Shown here piece by piece: positions 18,035 to 26,848 of a stretch of 64,000 nt of DNA. The notes under the pieces are model-generated. The model worked only from the letters and a program-made list of their open reading frames with translations. It ran no database searches and had not been told where the DNA came from. Both the position numbers and the translations under genes were made by a program. The stretch is from Rubellimicrobium rubrum (GTDB taxonomy: Bacteria > Pseudomonadota > Alphaproteobacteria > Rhodobacterales > Rhodobacteraceae): contig NZ_VDFU01000004.1 of NCBI RefSeq assembly GCF_006152115.1, positions 124,001 to 188,000 on the forward strand. The letters run 5' to 3'. Every line of letters begins with the position of its first letter. The stretch's first letter is position 1.

Positions 18035-18733
18035 TCAGCCGAGCGAATAGCCCGCCCCACGGACCGTCCGCAGCGGATCGTCGCCTCCATGGGCCATGAG
18101 GGCCTTTCGCAGGCGTCCGACATGGACATCCACCGTCCGGGTATCGACATACACGTCACGCCCCCAGACCCGGTCCAGCAGCTGCTCGCGCGACCAGACC
18201 CGGCCGGGCTTTTCCATCAGGACGGCCAGAAGCCGGAACTCGGTGGGGCCAAGTTTCACTAGGCTCTCGCCTCGCGTCACCCGATGTGTTTCGGCGTCGA
18301 GAGCGATGTCCCCGAATTCCAGGACCTGTCCCATCGCTGACGGACGGACGCGACGAAGCTGGGCCCGCACCCGCGCCAGAAGCTCGGCCACGGCATAAGG
18401 CTTGATGACGTAATCATCGGCCCCCATCTCGAGGCCCCGCACCCGGTCCACCTCTTCGGATCGGGCGGACAGCATGATGACGGGGAGGCCCCGCGTCTCG
18501 GGGCGGAGGCGGATGCGGCGGCAGATCTCGATGCCCGACACGCCCGGCAGCATCCAGTCGAGCACGACGACATCGGGAGGGTCTTCCCGGAGGCTGTTCA
18601 GCCCCTCGTCTCCCGAGGCGGCCTGGCTGACCCGGAAGCCCTCGGCCTCCAGGTTGTAGGCCAGCATCTCCCGTTGCGCGGGCTCGTCCTCCACCAGCAG
18701 CACATGCGGCGCGAGGGTGGCACGCTGGTTCAC
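18035..18733 (-). CDS. phoB: Phosphate-regulon response regulator PhoB
   Basis: A 232-residue OmpR/PhoB-class regulator. The receiver domain shows the acidic pocket (LLVEDEPAQ), the phospho-acceptor Asp59 in VVVLDWMLPG, and the conserved Lys111 in YVIKPYAVAELLARVRAQLR. The C-terminal winged helix begins near residue 130 and has LGPTEFRLLAVLMEKPGRVW and YVDTRTVDVHVGRLRKAL. It activates Pho-box promoters, such as the array upstream of pstS here. The start overlaps the phoU stop by 4 bases, so it is the last gene of pstSCAB-phoU-phoB. The partner kinase PhoR is not in the window. Confidence 0.96.
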   Translation of the reverse strand: MNQRATLAPHVLLVEDEPAQREMLAYNLEAEGFRVSQAASGDEGLNSLREDPPDVVVLDWMLPGVSGIEICRRIRLRPETRGLPVIMLSARSEEVDRVRGLEMGADDYVIKPYAVAELLARVRAQLRRVRPSAMGQVLEFGDIALDAETHRVTRGESLVKLGPTEFRLLAVLMEKPGRVWSREQLLDRVWGRDVYVDTRTVDVHVGRLRKALMAHGGDDPLRTVRGAGYSLG

Positions 18734-19437
18734 GGCGCGCCCATATAGGCGGTCCGGTCACCCTTGGGCCGGTCCTCCTGCGGCTTCTCGCCGGTGACGA
18801 AGTAGATCACCTGCTCGGCCATGTTGGTCACGAGGTCGCCCATGCGCTCCAGATTCTTGGCAATGAAGTGGAGATGCATGGCGGGCGTAATGGTGCGTGG
18901 ATCCTCAAGCATGAAGGTCAGGATCTCGCGGAAGAGCGCGTTGTACATCTGGTCCACGCTTTCGTCGCGGGCCAGAACCTCGCGGGCCAGCTCGGCGTCG
19001 CGCCGGACAAAGGCGTCCAGCGTGTCGCGCAGCATGCCCTGCACCTCGCGCGCCATGCGGCGCAGGGAGGCATCGGCCCCTTCGATGCCACGCGTGTCGG
19101 CCAGCACGGTCACGCGCTTGGCCATGTTCTTTGCATAATCGCCGATCCTCTCGAGAGAGGCCGCAAGGCGCAGCACCGACAGGAGGATGCGCAGATCGCG
19201 GCTGACGGGCGCGCGCAGTGCGATGGTGCGGGCCACCTCCTCGTTGATTTGCTCCTCCAAGGCGTCGATGGCCTTATCGCCCTTGCGGACGCGTTCGGCG
19301 GCTTCGATGTCGCGGGCCGTGAGCGCCTCGCTGCCCAGAAGGATGGCGTCTTCCACAAGGCCGCCCATCTTGAGGATGGTGGCCTGTATGGCTTCGAGGT
19401 CGCGGTCGTAGGATTTGACGATGTGCTGGTCGTTCAT
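18730..19437 (-). CDS. phoU: Phosphate-transport regulator PhoU
   Basis: A 235-residue all-helical protein with the two PhoU three-helix repeats. Landmarks are the start HIVKSYDRDLEAIQATILKM, the motif RDLRILLSVLRLAASLERIG followed by DYAKNMAKR in repeat one, and HFIAKNLERMGDLVTNMAEQ in repeat two. The E/D-rich metal-binding patches (ERIGDYAKN, ERMGDLVTN) are intact. PhoU links the PstSCAB transporter to PhoR/PhoB signalling and represses the regulon when phosphate is plentiful. It lies 11 bases after pstB and overlaps phoB. Confidence 0.96.
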   Translation of the reverse strand: MNDQHIVKSYDRDLEAIQATILKMGGLVEDAILLGSEALTARDIEAAERVRKGDKAIDALEEQINEEVARTIALRAPVSRDLRILLSVLRLAASLERIGDYAKNMAKRVTVLADTRGIEGADASLRRMAREVQGMLRDTLDAFVRRDAELAREVLARDESVDQMYNALFREILTFMLEDPRTITPAMHLHFIAKNLERMGDLVTNMAEQVIYFVTGEKPQEDRPKGDRTAYMGAP

Positions 19438-19448
19438 GACGCGCCCTT

Positions 19449-20246
19449 TCAGCCGATCCGGCCGGAGATGTAGGACTCGGTGCGGGGATCGCGGGGGTTG
19501 GTGAAGATGTCGCCGGTTTCACCGTATTCCACCAGATGGCCTAGGTGGAAGAACGCGGTCCGCTGGCTCACCCGTGCGGCCTGCTGCATGGAATGGGTGA
19601 CGATCACCACCGAATAGGTCTGGCGCAGTTCGTCGATCAGCTCCTCGATCTGCGCGGTGGCGATGGGGTCGAGCGCCGAGGCAGGCTCGTCCATCAGAAG
19701 AACCTCGGGCTCGGTCGCGATGGCTCTGGCGATACACAGGCGCTGCTGCTGGCCGCCCGACAGGCCGGTGCCCGGAGACTGCAGCCGGTCCTTGGCCTCG
19801 TTCCACAGGGCGGCGCGGCGAAGCGCCTTTTCGACGATCTCGTCCAGTTCGGCACGGGTGCGGGCCAGGCCGTGGATGCGGGGCCCGTAGGCCACGTTCT
19901 CGTAGATCGACTTGGGAAAGGGGTTCGGCTTCTGGAACACCATCCCGACCTTGGCGCGCAACTGGACCGGATCGACGCGGCGGTCGTAGATGTCTTGGCC
20001 GTCCAGTTCAATCGCCCCGGTGACGCGGGCCGCGGCAATGGTGTCGTTCATCCGGTTCAGGCAGCGCAGGAACGTGGACTTCCCACAGCCCGAAGGCCCG
20101 ATGAAGGCCGTCACGAGGCGGTCGCCAATATCGACCGACACATCCTTGAGCGCATGGGCGATGCCATAATGGACGTTCACGTCCTTGGCCCTGATCTTTA
20201 CCTCGTCCACGGTCGCGGCCCTTTCGAACAGTCGCATGTCATTCAT
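19449..20246 (-). CDS. pstB: Phosphate ABC transporter ATP-binding protein PstB
   Basis: A 265-residue ATPase that energises high-affinity phosphate import. Walker A is [20 protein letters not shown] at about residue 48, the Q-loop region is [20 protein letters not shown], the ABC signature is [16 protein letters not shown], and Walker B is [16 protein letters not shown] with the H-loop in IVTHSMQQA. Length and motif order match PstB. It starts 12 bases after pstA and is followed 11 bases later by phoU. A second in-frame Met at codon 4 is an alternative start. Confidence 0.97.
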   Translation of the reverse strand: MNDMRLFERAATVDEVKIRAKDVNVHYGIAHALKDVSVDIGDRLVTAFIGPSGCGKSTFLRCLNRMNDTIAAARVTGAIELDGQDIYDRRVDPVQLRAKVGMVFQKPNPFPKSIYENVAYGPRIHGLARTRAELDEIVEKALRRAALWNEAKDRLQSPGTGLSGGQQQRLCIARAIATEPEVLLMDEPASALDPIATAQIEELIDELRQTYSVVIVTHSMQQAARVSQRTAFFHLGHLVEYGETGDIFTNPRDPRTESYISGRIG

Positions 20247-20258
20247 GAGGATAGCCCT

Positions 20259-21626
20259 TTACCAGCGGCGTTCGAAGCGGCGGCGCACAAGGACCGCCAT
20301 CAGGTTCATGACGAGCAGGAACACGAGCAGCACGATGATCCCGCCCCAGGCTCGTTCATAGAAGGCCGGGTCGGCGCGCTTGGCCCATTCGTAGATCTGC
20401 GCCGGCATGGCCGAGTTCGGCGACGTGAAGCCGTCCAGCACCCCGCCCGGATAGTTCGAGGCCACGAACCCCACCATCCCGATCAGGAGAAGGGGCGCGG
20501 TCTCGCCCAGGGCGTGGGCCATGCCGATGATCGTCCCGGTCATGATGCCCGGCACCGCCAGGGGAAGGACATGGTGGAACACCGCCTGCATCTTGGAGGC
20601 GCCCACGCCCAGCGCCGCGTCGCGGATCGAGGGCGGCACTGCCCGGAGCGAGGCGCGCGTGGCGATGATGATCGTGGGCAACGTGAGCAGCGTCAGCACG
20701 AGGCCGCCCACCAGCGGCGCGGACTGCGGCAGGCCGGCGAATTGGATGAACACCGCGAGTCCCAGGATGCCGTAAACGATCGACGGCACCGCCGCGAGGT
20801 TCGCGATGTTGACCTCGATGAGGTCCGTGAAACGGTTCTTGGGCGCGAACTCCTCAAGGTAGATCGAAGCCGCGACGCCGATGGGGAGCGACAGGCCCAG
20901 CACGACCAGCATCATGTAGAACGAGCCGATCATGGCCACGCCGATGCCCGCCTCCTCGGGCCGCTTCTCGGACGCGTCCGCGCCGGTGATGAAGGACAGG
21001 TTGAAACCGCGGTCCAGCGTCCCTTGCGCCACCAAGGCATCCACGATGTCGAGATGCTCGGGGCTCAGGTTCTTGTCGTTGGCCAGGCTTTCGCGGGTGA
21101 CCCGGCCCTTGATGTAGCCATCCACGCGCGAGGATGGGAGCACGTCGAAGGTCACCGTTTGCCCGACCAGCGAAGGGTCGGCTATGACCGCGTCGCGGAT
21201 GCGTGCGGCGGTCCCGGACGACAGCAGGTCGTCGAGGTCGCCAGCCTCCAGCCCGGTCTGCACCCCGGTCGCGGCCACGGTGCGGACCAGCGCGGCCTCG
21301 ATCAGGTCGCCGTAGCCGAAGGTCGAGGTTTCGGCCAGAACGGCAGGATCGCGCGTGCCTTCGGGATCGAGCTCGGATTCGAGCAGCTCGACTTCCAGGG
21401 TCATGCGGGTCTGCATAAAGGCGCCCATGCCGTTCCAGAGAATGGACCCGAGCAGCAGGACAAGGAAGAACAGCCCGACGAGAAGGGCCGCCAACCCATA
21501 GGCCCGGAAGCGGGCCTCGGCGCGGTTGCGGGCACGGGTACGGGCATCCGTCTCGAGGATGGATCGGGCCGGGCGCGGAAAGTCGGGGATCGCTCCGGCG
21601 GCCCCATTCAAAGGCAGGTCGGTCAT
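20259..21626 (-). CDS. pstA: Phosphate ABC transporter permease PstA
   Basis: A 455-residue inner-membrane permease. It is longer than the enterobacterial PstA because a large periplasmic insert (about residues 60-220) follows the first membrane helix, as is common in this bacterial group. The transport core has GVAASIYLEEFAPKNRFTDL, VPSIVYGILGLAVFIQFAGL, and the EAA loop RDAALGVGASKMQAVFHHVL with PLAVPGIMTG. The ATG at 21626 (MTDLPLNG) overlaps the pstC stop by 4 bases, which fixes the start. Confidence 0.95.
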   Translation of the reverse strand: MTDLPLNGAAGAIPDFPRPARSILETDARTRARNRAEARFRAYGLAALLVGLFFLVLLLGSILWNGMGAFMQTRMTLEVELLESELDPEGTRDPAVLAETSTFGYGDLIEAALVRTVAATGVQTGLEAGDLDDLLSSGTAARIRDAVIADPSLVGQTVTFDVLPSSRVDGYIKGRVTRESLANDKNLSPEHLDIVDALVAQGTLDRGFNLSFITGADASEKRPEEAGIGVAMIGSFYMMLVVLGLSLPIGVAASIYLEEFAPKNRFTDLIEVNIANLAAVPSIVYGILGLAVFIQFAGLPQSAPLVGGLVLTLLTLPTIIIATRASLRAVPPSIRDAALGVGASKMQAVFHHVLPLAVPGIMTGTIIGMAHALGETAPLLLIGMVGFVASNYPGGVLDGFTSPNSAMPAQIYEWAKRADPAFYERAWGGIIVLLVFLLVMNLMAVLVRRRFERRW

Positions 21627-23047
21627 TCGTACTGCTCCCGGTAGCGGCGCACGATCCAGAGCGCGACGATGTTGAGGCACAGGGTGACGACGAACAAGCT
21701 CATGGCCAGCGCGAAGGCCACCAACGCCTCGGGCGAGGAGAAGTCCTGGTCGCCGGTGAGCTGGCTCACGATCTTGGCGGTGATCGTGGTCATGGCCTCG
21801 AAGGGGTTGAGCGACAGGCGGGCTGCGGCTCCAGCCCCCAGGACCACGATCATCGTCTCGCCGATGGCGCGGGAGGCTGCCAGCAGGACCGCTCCCATGA
21901 TGCCCGGCAGCGCCGCGGGCAGCACGACCTGGCGGATCGTCTCGGACCGGGTCGCGCCCAGGCCCAGCGAGCCGTCGCGCATCGCCTGCGGCACGGCGTT
22001 GATGATGTCGTCCGACAGCGAGGACACGAAGGGGATGAGCATGATGCCCATGACGAGGCCTGCGGTGATCACGGCCGTCCCCCCCTGCATCCAGCCCAGG
22101 CCGCCGTCCCCGAAGACCAGCATCAACGCGGGGCCGACCGTCAGGAGGGCGAACAGGCCGTAGACGATGGAGGGGATGCCGGCCAGCACCTCGAGCATCG
22201 GCTTGGCCCAGGCGCGGACGCGGGACGAGGCGTATTCGGACAGATAGACGGCCGACAGGAGGCCGAGGGGCACGGCTACGAAAAGCGCTATGGTTGAGAT
22301 GTAGAGTGTTCCCCAGACGAGCGGCAGGATGCCAAGCTCGGAGCCGCCGCCAAAGGAGGGGGTCCAGGTCGTGCCGAAGAAGAACTCCGAGGCCGGGTAG
22401 ATCTGGAAGAACTTGATCGTGTTGAAGATGAGGGCCAGGACGATGCCCACGGTGGTCGCGATCGCCACGAGTGCGGCGGCGATCAGGAGGCCCCGGATCC
22501 CCCGCTCCACCTCGTTGCGGGCGCGAAGCGTGGGCGTCGTCCGCCGGACGGCCAAAGCGGCTGCGCCCAGGGCAACGCTCAGCACGAGGATGGTGAGCAG
22601 CCAGTGGGACCACGCGCCCAGCACGTCGTAACGGGCGGCTGCGGCGAGGGTGGCGTTTGATACATCCTGACCCAGGGCAACGCCGGCTTCGGCCAGGCGG
22701 TCGCGCAGGCCTTCGGTCGTGATGGAGGCCGGATCCTCCCCGAGAAGGAGCAGGCCGTCAGCCACCCGGCGGACATCGCTCATCAGGAGGGACAGGTTCC
22801 CCTCCTGCCCTGCCATCATCGGCGTCACGAGACGGCCCAGCACCGCAGGGGCGACCAGGGTCCAGACCGCGAGGATCAGGAGCGAGGGGATGAGTACCGC
22901 CATCGCCACGTTCCAGCCATAGGCGCCGGGAAGCGAATGCATCGTCCGCAGGCTTCCGCCCGTGGCGCTGAGGGCCCGGCTCCGTCCAAGGACGTAGCCT
23001 GCCGCGGCGATCAGGAGGACGAGAAGAAAGAGCCAGCCTGGAGACAT
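21623..23047 (-). CDS. pstC: Phosphate ABC transporter permease PstC
   Basis: A 474-residue permease. The N-terminal 170 residues carry two membrane helices and a periplasmic segment not present in E. coli PstC, again typical for the group. The core follows: FFQIYPASEFFFGTTWTPSF, VPLGLLSAVYLSEYASSRVR, GIPSIVYGLFALLTVGPAL, the EAA loop DGSLGLGATRSETIRQVVLP and the membrane segment after it. The start lies 63 bases downstream of pstS; that gap contains a hairpin that likely lowers expression relative to pstS. Confidence 0.95.
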   Translation of the reverse strand: MSPGWLFLLVLLIAAAGYVLGRSRALSATGGSLRTMHSLPGAYGWNVAMAVLIPSLLILAVWTLVAPAVLGRLVTPMMAGQEGNLSLLMSDVRRVADGLLLLGEDPASITTEGLRDRLAEAGVALGQDVSNATLAAAARYDVLGAWSHWLLTILVLSVALGAAALAVRRTTPTLRARNEVERGIRGLLIAAALVAIATTVGIVLALIFNTIKFFQIYPASEFFFGTTWTPSFGGGSELGILPLVWGTLYISTIALFVAVPLGLLSAVYLSEYASSRVRAWAKPMLEVLAGIPSIVYGLFALLTVGPALMLVFGDGGLGWMQGGTAVITAGLVMGIMLIPFVSSLSDDIINAVPQAMRDGSLGLGATRSETIRQVVLPAALPGIMGAVLLAASRAIGETMIVVLGAGAAARLSLNPFEAMTTITAKIVSQLTGDQDFSSPEALVAFALAMSLFVVTLCLNIVALWIVRRYREQYE

Positions 23048-23068
23048 CGGGGGCGCACCAAAGCAAAG

Positions 23069-23098
23069 GGGCCGGCTCGCGAAAAGGCGGGCCGGCCC
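23069..23098 (-). terminator. Intercistronic hairpin between pstS and pstC
   Basis: Twelve-base arms GGGCCGGCTCGC and GCGGGCCGGCCC (one G-T pair) with a loop of six. On the minus strand the stem is followed by CCTTTGCTTT, a weak T-rich tail. The position suggests a partial terminator or mRNA-stabilising stem that gives more PstS than PstCAB, a common arrangement for binding-protein operons. Confidence 0.6.
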
Positions 23099-23110
23099 GA
23101 GAAGGTCAGG

Positions 23111-24148
23111 TCAGTTGGCGGGGGCGGTCATGACCGTTTCGTCGGCAACGACTTGCTGGACCGAGGCAAGCTCGGGATCCGAGACGAGGCCGTATTCGGC
23201 CAGCGGGCCACCCTCACCGGCGATGTCATCGGAGACGAAGAACTCCGCATACTCCTTAAGGCCGGGGATCACGCCGAAATGCGCCTTCTTGATGTAGAAG
23301 AACAGTGGGCGCGAGACCGGGTACTCGCCGGAGGCGATGCTTTCGGTCGAGGGGGTGACGCCGGACATGGTCGCGACCTGAAGGCGATCGGTGTTGTTCT
23401 CGTAGAACGCCAGGCCGAACACGCCCACGCCGGTCGGGTTCGCCTCGAGACGGGCCAGCGTCTCGTTGTAGTCGCCGTCGATGTCGTTCGACAGGCCGTC
23501 GGTGCGCAGCGTGAGGCAGGCCTCTTCGGCGGCGTCCTCGTCCATGCCGGAGGCCACGAAGGCTTCCATGGCGCCGGTCGACTCACAGCCTTCGAGGATC
23601 ACGCGCTCCTCGAAGACCTCACGGGTGCCGTGCTTGGTGCCGGGAATGAAGGCCAGGATCTCCTGGTCGGGCAGGGCGGCGTCGACTTGCGACCAGTTGG
23701 TATTGGGGTTGGCCACGAGTTGCCCGTCCTGCACCACCTGTGCGGCCAGGGCGTTGTACCAATGCTCGGGCGTGAAGGCGAAGGACGCTCCGCCCGCCTG
23801 GGACGCAAAGACGATCCCGTCGTAACCGATGCGGACTTCGACGATGTCGGTCACGCCATTGGCTTGGCAGGTCTCGAACTCGCCGGCTCGCATGGGACGC
23901 GAGGCGTTGGCGATGTCGATCTGGTTCTCGCCCACGCCTTCGCAGAAGCGCGCCAGGCCAGCGCCCGTGCCACCACCCTCGACCACCGGGGTCGGGAAGT
24001 CGAAGTTCTCGCCAAAGGCCTCGGCCACGATGGTGGCATAAGGCAGAACGGTCGACGACCCTGCCACCTGGACGTTGTCGCGGGCCAGGGCCGGGGTGGC
24101 CAGGGCGATCAGGGCGACAGCCGTCAGCGGGTGTTTCACGTGAAACAT
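23111..24148 (-). CDS. pstS: Phosphate-binding protein PstS
   Basis: A 345-residue periplasmic phosphate receptor. The start MFHVKHPLTAVALIALATPA is a signal peptide ending ALA before RDNVQVAGSSTVLPYATIVA. The AGSST motif and GGGTGAGLARFCEG form the phosphate pocket, and PGTKHGTREVFEE and NPTGVGVFGLAFYENN follow. The ATG at 24148 was chosen over a start 18 codons upstream because it gives a clean signal peptide. The first six codons are encoded by the parS palindrome, so the unusual FHVKH sequence is dictated by the DNA site. First gene of the pst-pho operon, with a Pho-box array 85 bases upstream. Confidence 0.96.
   Translation of the reverse strand: MFHVKHPLTAVALIALATPALARDNVQVAGSSTVLPYATIVAEAFGENFDFPTPVVEGGGTGAGLARFCEGVGENQIDIANASRPMRAGEFETCQANGVTDIVEVRIGYDGIVFASQAGGASFAFTPEHWYNALAAQVVQDGQLVANPNTNWSQVDAALPDQEILAFIPGTKHGTREVFEERVILEGCESTGAMEAFVASGMDEDAAEEACLTLRTDGLSNDIDGDYNETLARLEANPTGVGVFGLAFYENNTDRLQVATMSGVTPSTESIASGEYPVSRPLFFYIKKAHFGVIPGLKEYAEFFVSDDIAGEGGPLAEYGLVSDPELASVQQVVADETVMTAPAN
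24132..24147. promoter_or_regulatory. parS chromosome-partition site (ParB-binding), perfect 16-bp palindrome
   Basis: The sequence TGTTTCACGTGAAACA is a perfect inverted repeat and matches the conserved bacterial parS consensus TGTTNCACGTGAAACA. It overlaps codons 1-6 of pstS. parS sites are bound by ParB and usually lie near the replication origin, so the window is probably within the origin-proximal part of the chromosome. Only one copy was seen in the window. Confidence 0.85.
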
Positions 24149-24232
24149 GGAAGCTCCTGTTTGTCTTGATGACCGGCGAAGCATGCCGCCGGCCCACGAC
24201 ACGATCCGTTAGACCTGTCCGGCGACGCTTCT

Positions 24233-24261
24233 GTAACAACGGTGTAATAGCTTTATGACAC
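24233..24261 (-). promoter_or_regulatory. Pho-box array upstream of pstS
   Basis: Read on the minus strand there are three 7-bp repeats, GTGTCAT, CTATTAC and TTGTTAC, separated by exactly 4 bases each (11-bp period). The first closely matches the PhoB repeat CTGTCAT; the others are degenerate. The array ends 85 bases upstream of the pstS start, the right place for activation by PhoB, whose gene ends this operon. Confidence 0.75.
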
Positions 24262-25131
24262 CTATCGAGCAGCGGCTCGTAGGAGCGAAGCACCATCTGC
24301 ATCGACAGGCCGGACGGCTCTCGGCCGACCCGATGCCCGAGACCACCGAGAACAGACCACTTGGCGACACACGCGGTCGGCCCCCCTGCAGGTTGCATGC
24401 GCAAACGGCCATGAAGGCCGGACGGCGGCCTGCAGCCCACCACATCCCCCAAGATCTCAGAGCGCCCGAGCACAACCGCTGCGGTTACACGTCCGGCAAA
24501 AGTCGTAACGCCAAGAGTGATCGTGCAAGGCAGTCAAGCTGACATGAGCCAACGGTTCACTCCTACGGGTGGATTCGGGCCGAAAAGCGTGGCGGATGCT
24601 CTGCTTCCCTGCCCCAGCCAAAGCGGACCCCTTTGAGTCAAGGGCCCCGGAGCGAGCATGCCTACGGGAGGGCACCTTCAAGGGGCGACCGTGACGCCTT
24701 GGGCCTTTCCCACTGGTGATGCACCAGCAAAGGAAAGACAGCCCTGATCACGGTGGCCAGCAAACCTGCCGAGGAAAGAAGGTCGGGATCGGGGACAAGC
24801 CCGGGCCGGAACTGACCAGGGCCGTGCCGCGCCCAAGCAAGTTCCCGGCAGCCGGCCGGAGTGGACCCGTCCCGGCGCCCGAGCATGCCTCCGCTTACAC
24901 CCCGGCCGCAGTCACGATGTTTCTACCTGCTGATCCATCGAGATTGCGCTTGGTAGTCCAAGAACGAGTTGTCCCCGTTTTCCTAGTAGGTCAGAGATGT
25001 TCCGTGAACTGGGCCGGCGAGTCACGCAGGGCGTCGCCTTCCCTCGATTTCATGGACGTACCCTGCAAGACCGGCTTCGGCGACCGTCTATTCCGTCCAA
25101 ATCCAATCCATAACACAGCAGGCGGCGGCAG
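24262..25131. other. 870-bp stretch with no convincing gene
   Basis: Lies between the pstS promoter and the divergent exosortase gene. Open frames on both strands give scrambled translations without motifs or good ribosome binding sites. The position where phoR might be expected is empty. Promoter elements for the exosortase gene must be near its right end but none is clear enough to mark. Confidence 0.5.
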
Positions 25132-26826
25132 ATGCGGGAACGAGCGGAACCGGGTAGAAAGGTCTCTTGGCCGATACTGCGCCGGGCTTGGTCTTCTGCA
25201 CGGTTGCGCCCGTATGCCATGGCAGGTCTGATCGCGGCGGAGTTGGCCGGTCTGGCCTTGGCCTATCAGGTCCTCAGTGATCTCGAATGCCGCCGCACCG
25301 AAGCGCAACTCGGGTGCGACCTGCTGCGAAGCCTCGTCGCCCGGGCTGTGGTCGTGACGATGGCGTTCGGCCTGTTCATCTGGGCTCGTCCAGGGACTTG
25401 GCTGGCTGCGCAAGAGGAAAGATCTCCTCCGGCCAGAGAAAGGCCAACTCTGCCTTCACCCGGCAGGAACGGCGGGGCGTCGTACATGTGGCTGGCTGTG
25501 CATGGCCTGGGGGTAGCGCTTCTCGCGATGCCTTTGGCCCTGAGCCCGGCCACGGTGGCAGAGTCCGACCTCTTCTTCGATCGGGCGCTGCCATTCTGGA
25601 TCGCGGGCGCAGCTCTCGCCATTGTCGGAGCCCTGTTCTACGCAGCCAAGCCACTGGCTTGGAGACGCTGGCTAGCGGCCGAGTCCTATAGCCCCTTGAT
25701 CATCCTGGCCTTGGTTGCCCTCGGCCCCGACCTCGGTCGCGCCCTCCTGCCGGTCTGGGAATGGCAGGGGCTGGCCCGCGTCACCTTTGCCGCAGTGAGC
25801 CTGCTGCTGACGAGCACCGGCGCGGAGGTCTATGTGGACCCGGCGGCCTATGTGATCGGCTTGCGCGACTTCTTCGTCGAGATCGGCCCACCCTGTGCGG
25901 GAACCGAGGGCTTTGTCCTGATCACCGCTTTCGTGGCGCTTTACGGCTATCTATTTCGCGGGGATCTGCGGTTTCCCCAGTACTGGCTGATCGTCCTCCC
26001 GCTCGGCCTGATCCTGAGCTGGGTCTTCAATGTCGTTCGAATTGCGACCCTCCTGCTGATCGGGGCTCGAGCCTCGCCCGAGATCGCGGTGAACGGGTTC
26101 CACAGCCATGCCGGTTGGATGTTCTTTGCGCTGCTGGCATTGGGGCTGATCGCCGTGGTGCATGCGACACCAGCGCTCCACACTCCAAAGCAGGCGCCTG
26201 TCCCACTGCCCCTGATGGAGGATTGGTATGCAGCCCGGATCCTGCCCTTTGCCGTCTTTCTTCTCACGGGAACCGTGGGTTCGGCTCTGACCGTCCATCC
26301 CGACCTGGCGTTTCCGGCCCGTGCGTTGGCCGTTGCCGCGGCTCTGGCGCTGTTCTGGCGACACTACCGTCGGATCGAATGGACACCGGACCCGGTCGCC
26401 GTGATCGCGGGCCTGAGCGTCGGAATTGCCTGGATCGCCCTGCAACCGCCCCTGTCGTCGTCAGGATCCCTGTTGATGGACGCCGTTGCCAGCCTTTCAG
26501 GACCCATGCTGGCCGTCTGGGTCGCGGCCCGTCTGCTAGGCACATCCATTCTGGTTCCTGTCGTGGAGGAACTCTTCTTCCGGGGCTACCTCTTGGAACG
26601 GCTCGACGGGCCTGGTGTTTCTCGGCGCATCCTTGCCGTGGCCGCTTCAAGCGCCGCCTTTGCCATGATGCACGGCCGCTGGCTGGAAGCTGGGATGGCC
26701 GGAGTCGTCTTCGCCGGAGTCATGCTGAGACGACAACGAGTTGGAGACGCCATAGTAGCGCATGTGGCGGCCAACAGCCTGATCGGGCTGTGGGCCATCA
26801 TATCATCGGATTGGTCTGTGCTTTGA
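25132..26826 (+). CDS. xrtE: Exosortase E/protease fusion, VPEID-CTERM system
   Basis: A 564-residue polytopic membrane protein made of two enzymes. Residues about 25-345 are an exosortase with the triad in place: Cys255 in GPPCAGTEGF, Arg303 in VVRIATLL and His326 in SHAGWM. Residues about 365-564 form a CPBP-family (CAAX-type) protease with VVEELFFRGYLLER (Glu479, Glu480, Arg484), a His in MMHGRW and HVAANSLIG at the end. This is the architecture described for exosortase E, which cleaves and probably anchors VPEID-CTERM proteins. Its presumed substrate is encoded convergently 22 bases downstream. The ATG at 25132 was taken as start; a later Met at codon 30 is possible. Confidence 0.92.
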   Translation: MRERAEPGRKVSWPILRRAWSSARLRPYAMAGLIAAELAGLALAYQVLSDLECRRTEAQLGCDLLRSLVARAVVVTMAFGLFIWARPGTWLAAQEERSPPARERPTLPSPGRNGGASYMWLAVHGLGVALLAMPLALSPATVAESDLFFDRALPFWIAGAALAIVGALFYAAKPLAWRRWLAAESYSPLIILALVALGPDLGRALLPVWEWQGLARVTFAAVSLLLTSTGAEVYVDPAAYVIGLRDFFVEIGPPCAGTEGFVLITAFVALYGYLFRGDLRFPQYWLIVLPLGLILSWVFNVVRIATLLLIGARASPEIAVNGFHSHAGWMFFALLALGLIAVVHATPALHTPKQAPVPLPLMEDWYAARILPFAVFLLTGTVGSALTVHPDLAFPARALAVAAALALFWRHYRRIEWTPDPVAVIAGLSVGIAWIALQPPLSSSGSLLMDAVASLSGPMLAVWVAARLLGTSILVPVVEELFFRGYLLERLDGPGVSRRILAVAASSAAFAMMHGRWLEAGMAGVVFAGVMLRRQRVGDAIVAHVAANSLIGLWAIISSDWSVL

Positions 26827-26848
26827 CCAGTCCGCGACCTGTACAAGA

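Noticed and set aside
19545-21644. 699-codon plus-strand open frame opposite pstB and pstA
   Set aside because: Antisense to two genes with full ABC transporter motifs; the translation is low-complexity His/Gln/Arg.
24716-25231. 171-codon plus-strand frame before the exosortase gene, possible phoR remnant
   Set aside because: No histidine-kinase motif (H-box, N-box, G-box) in any frame, so it is not a broken phoR.
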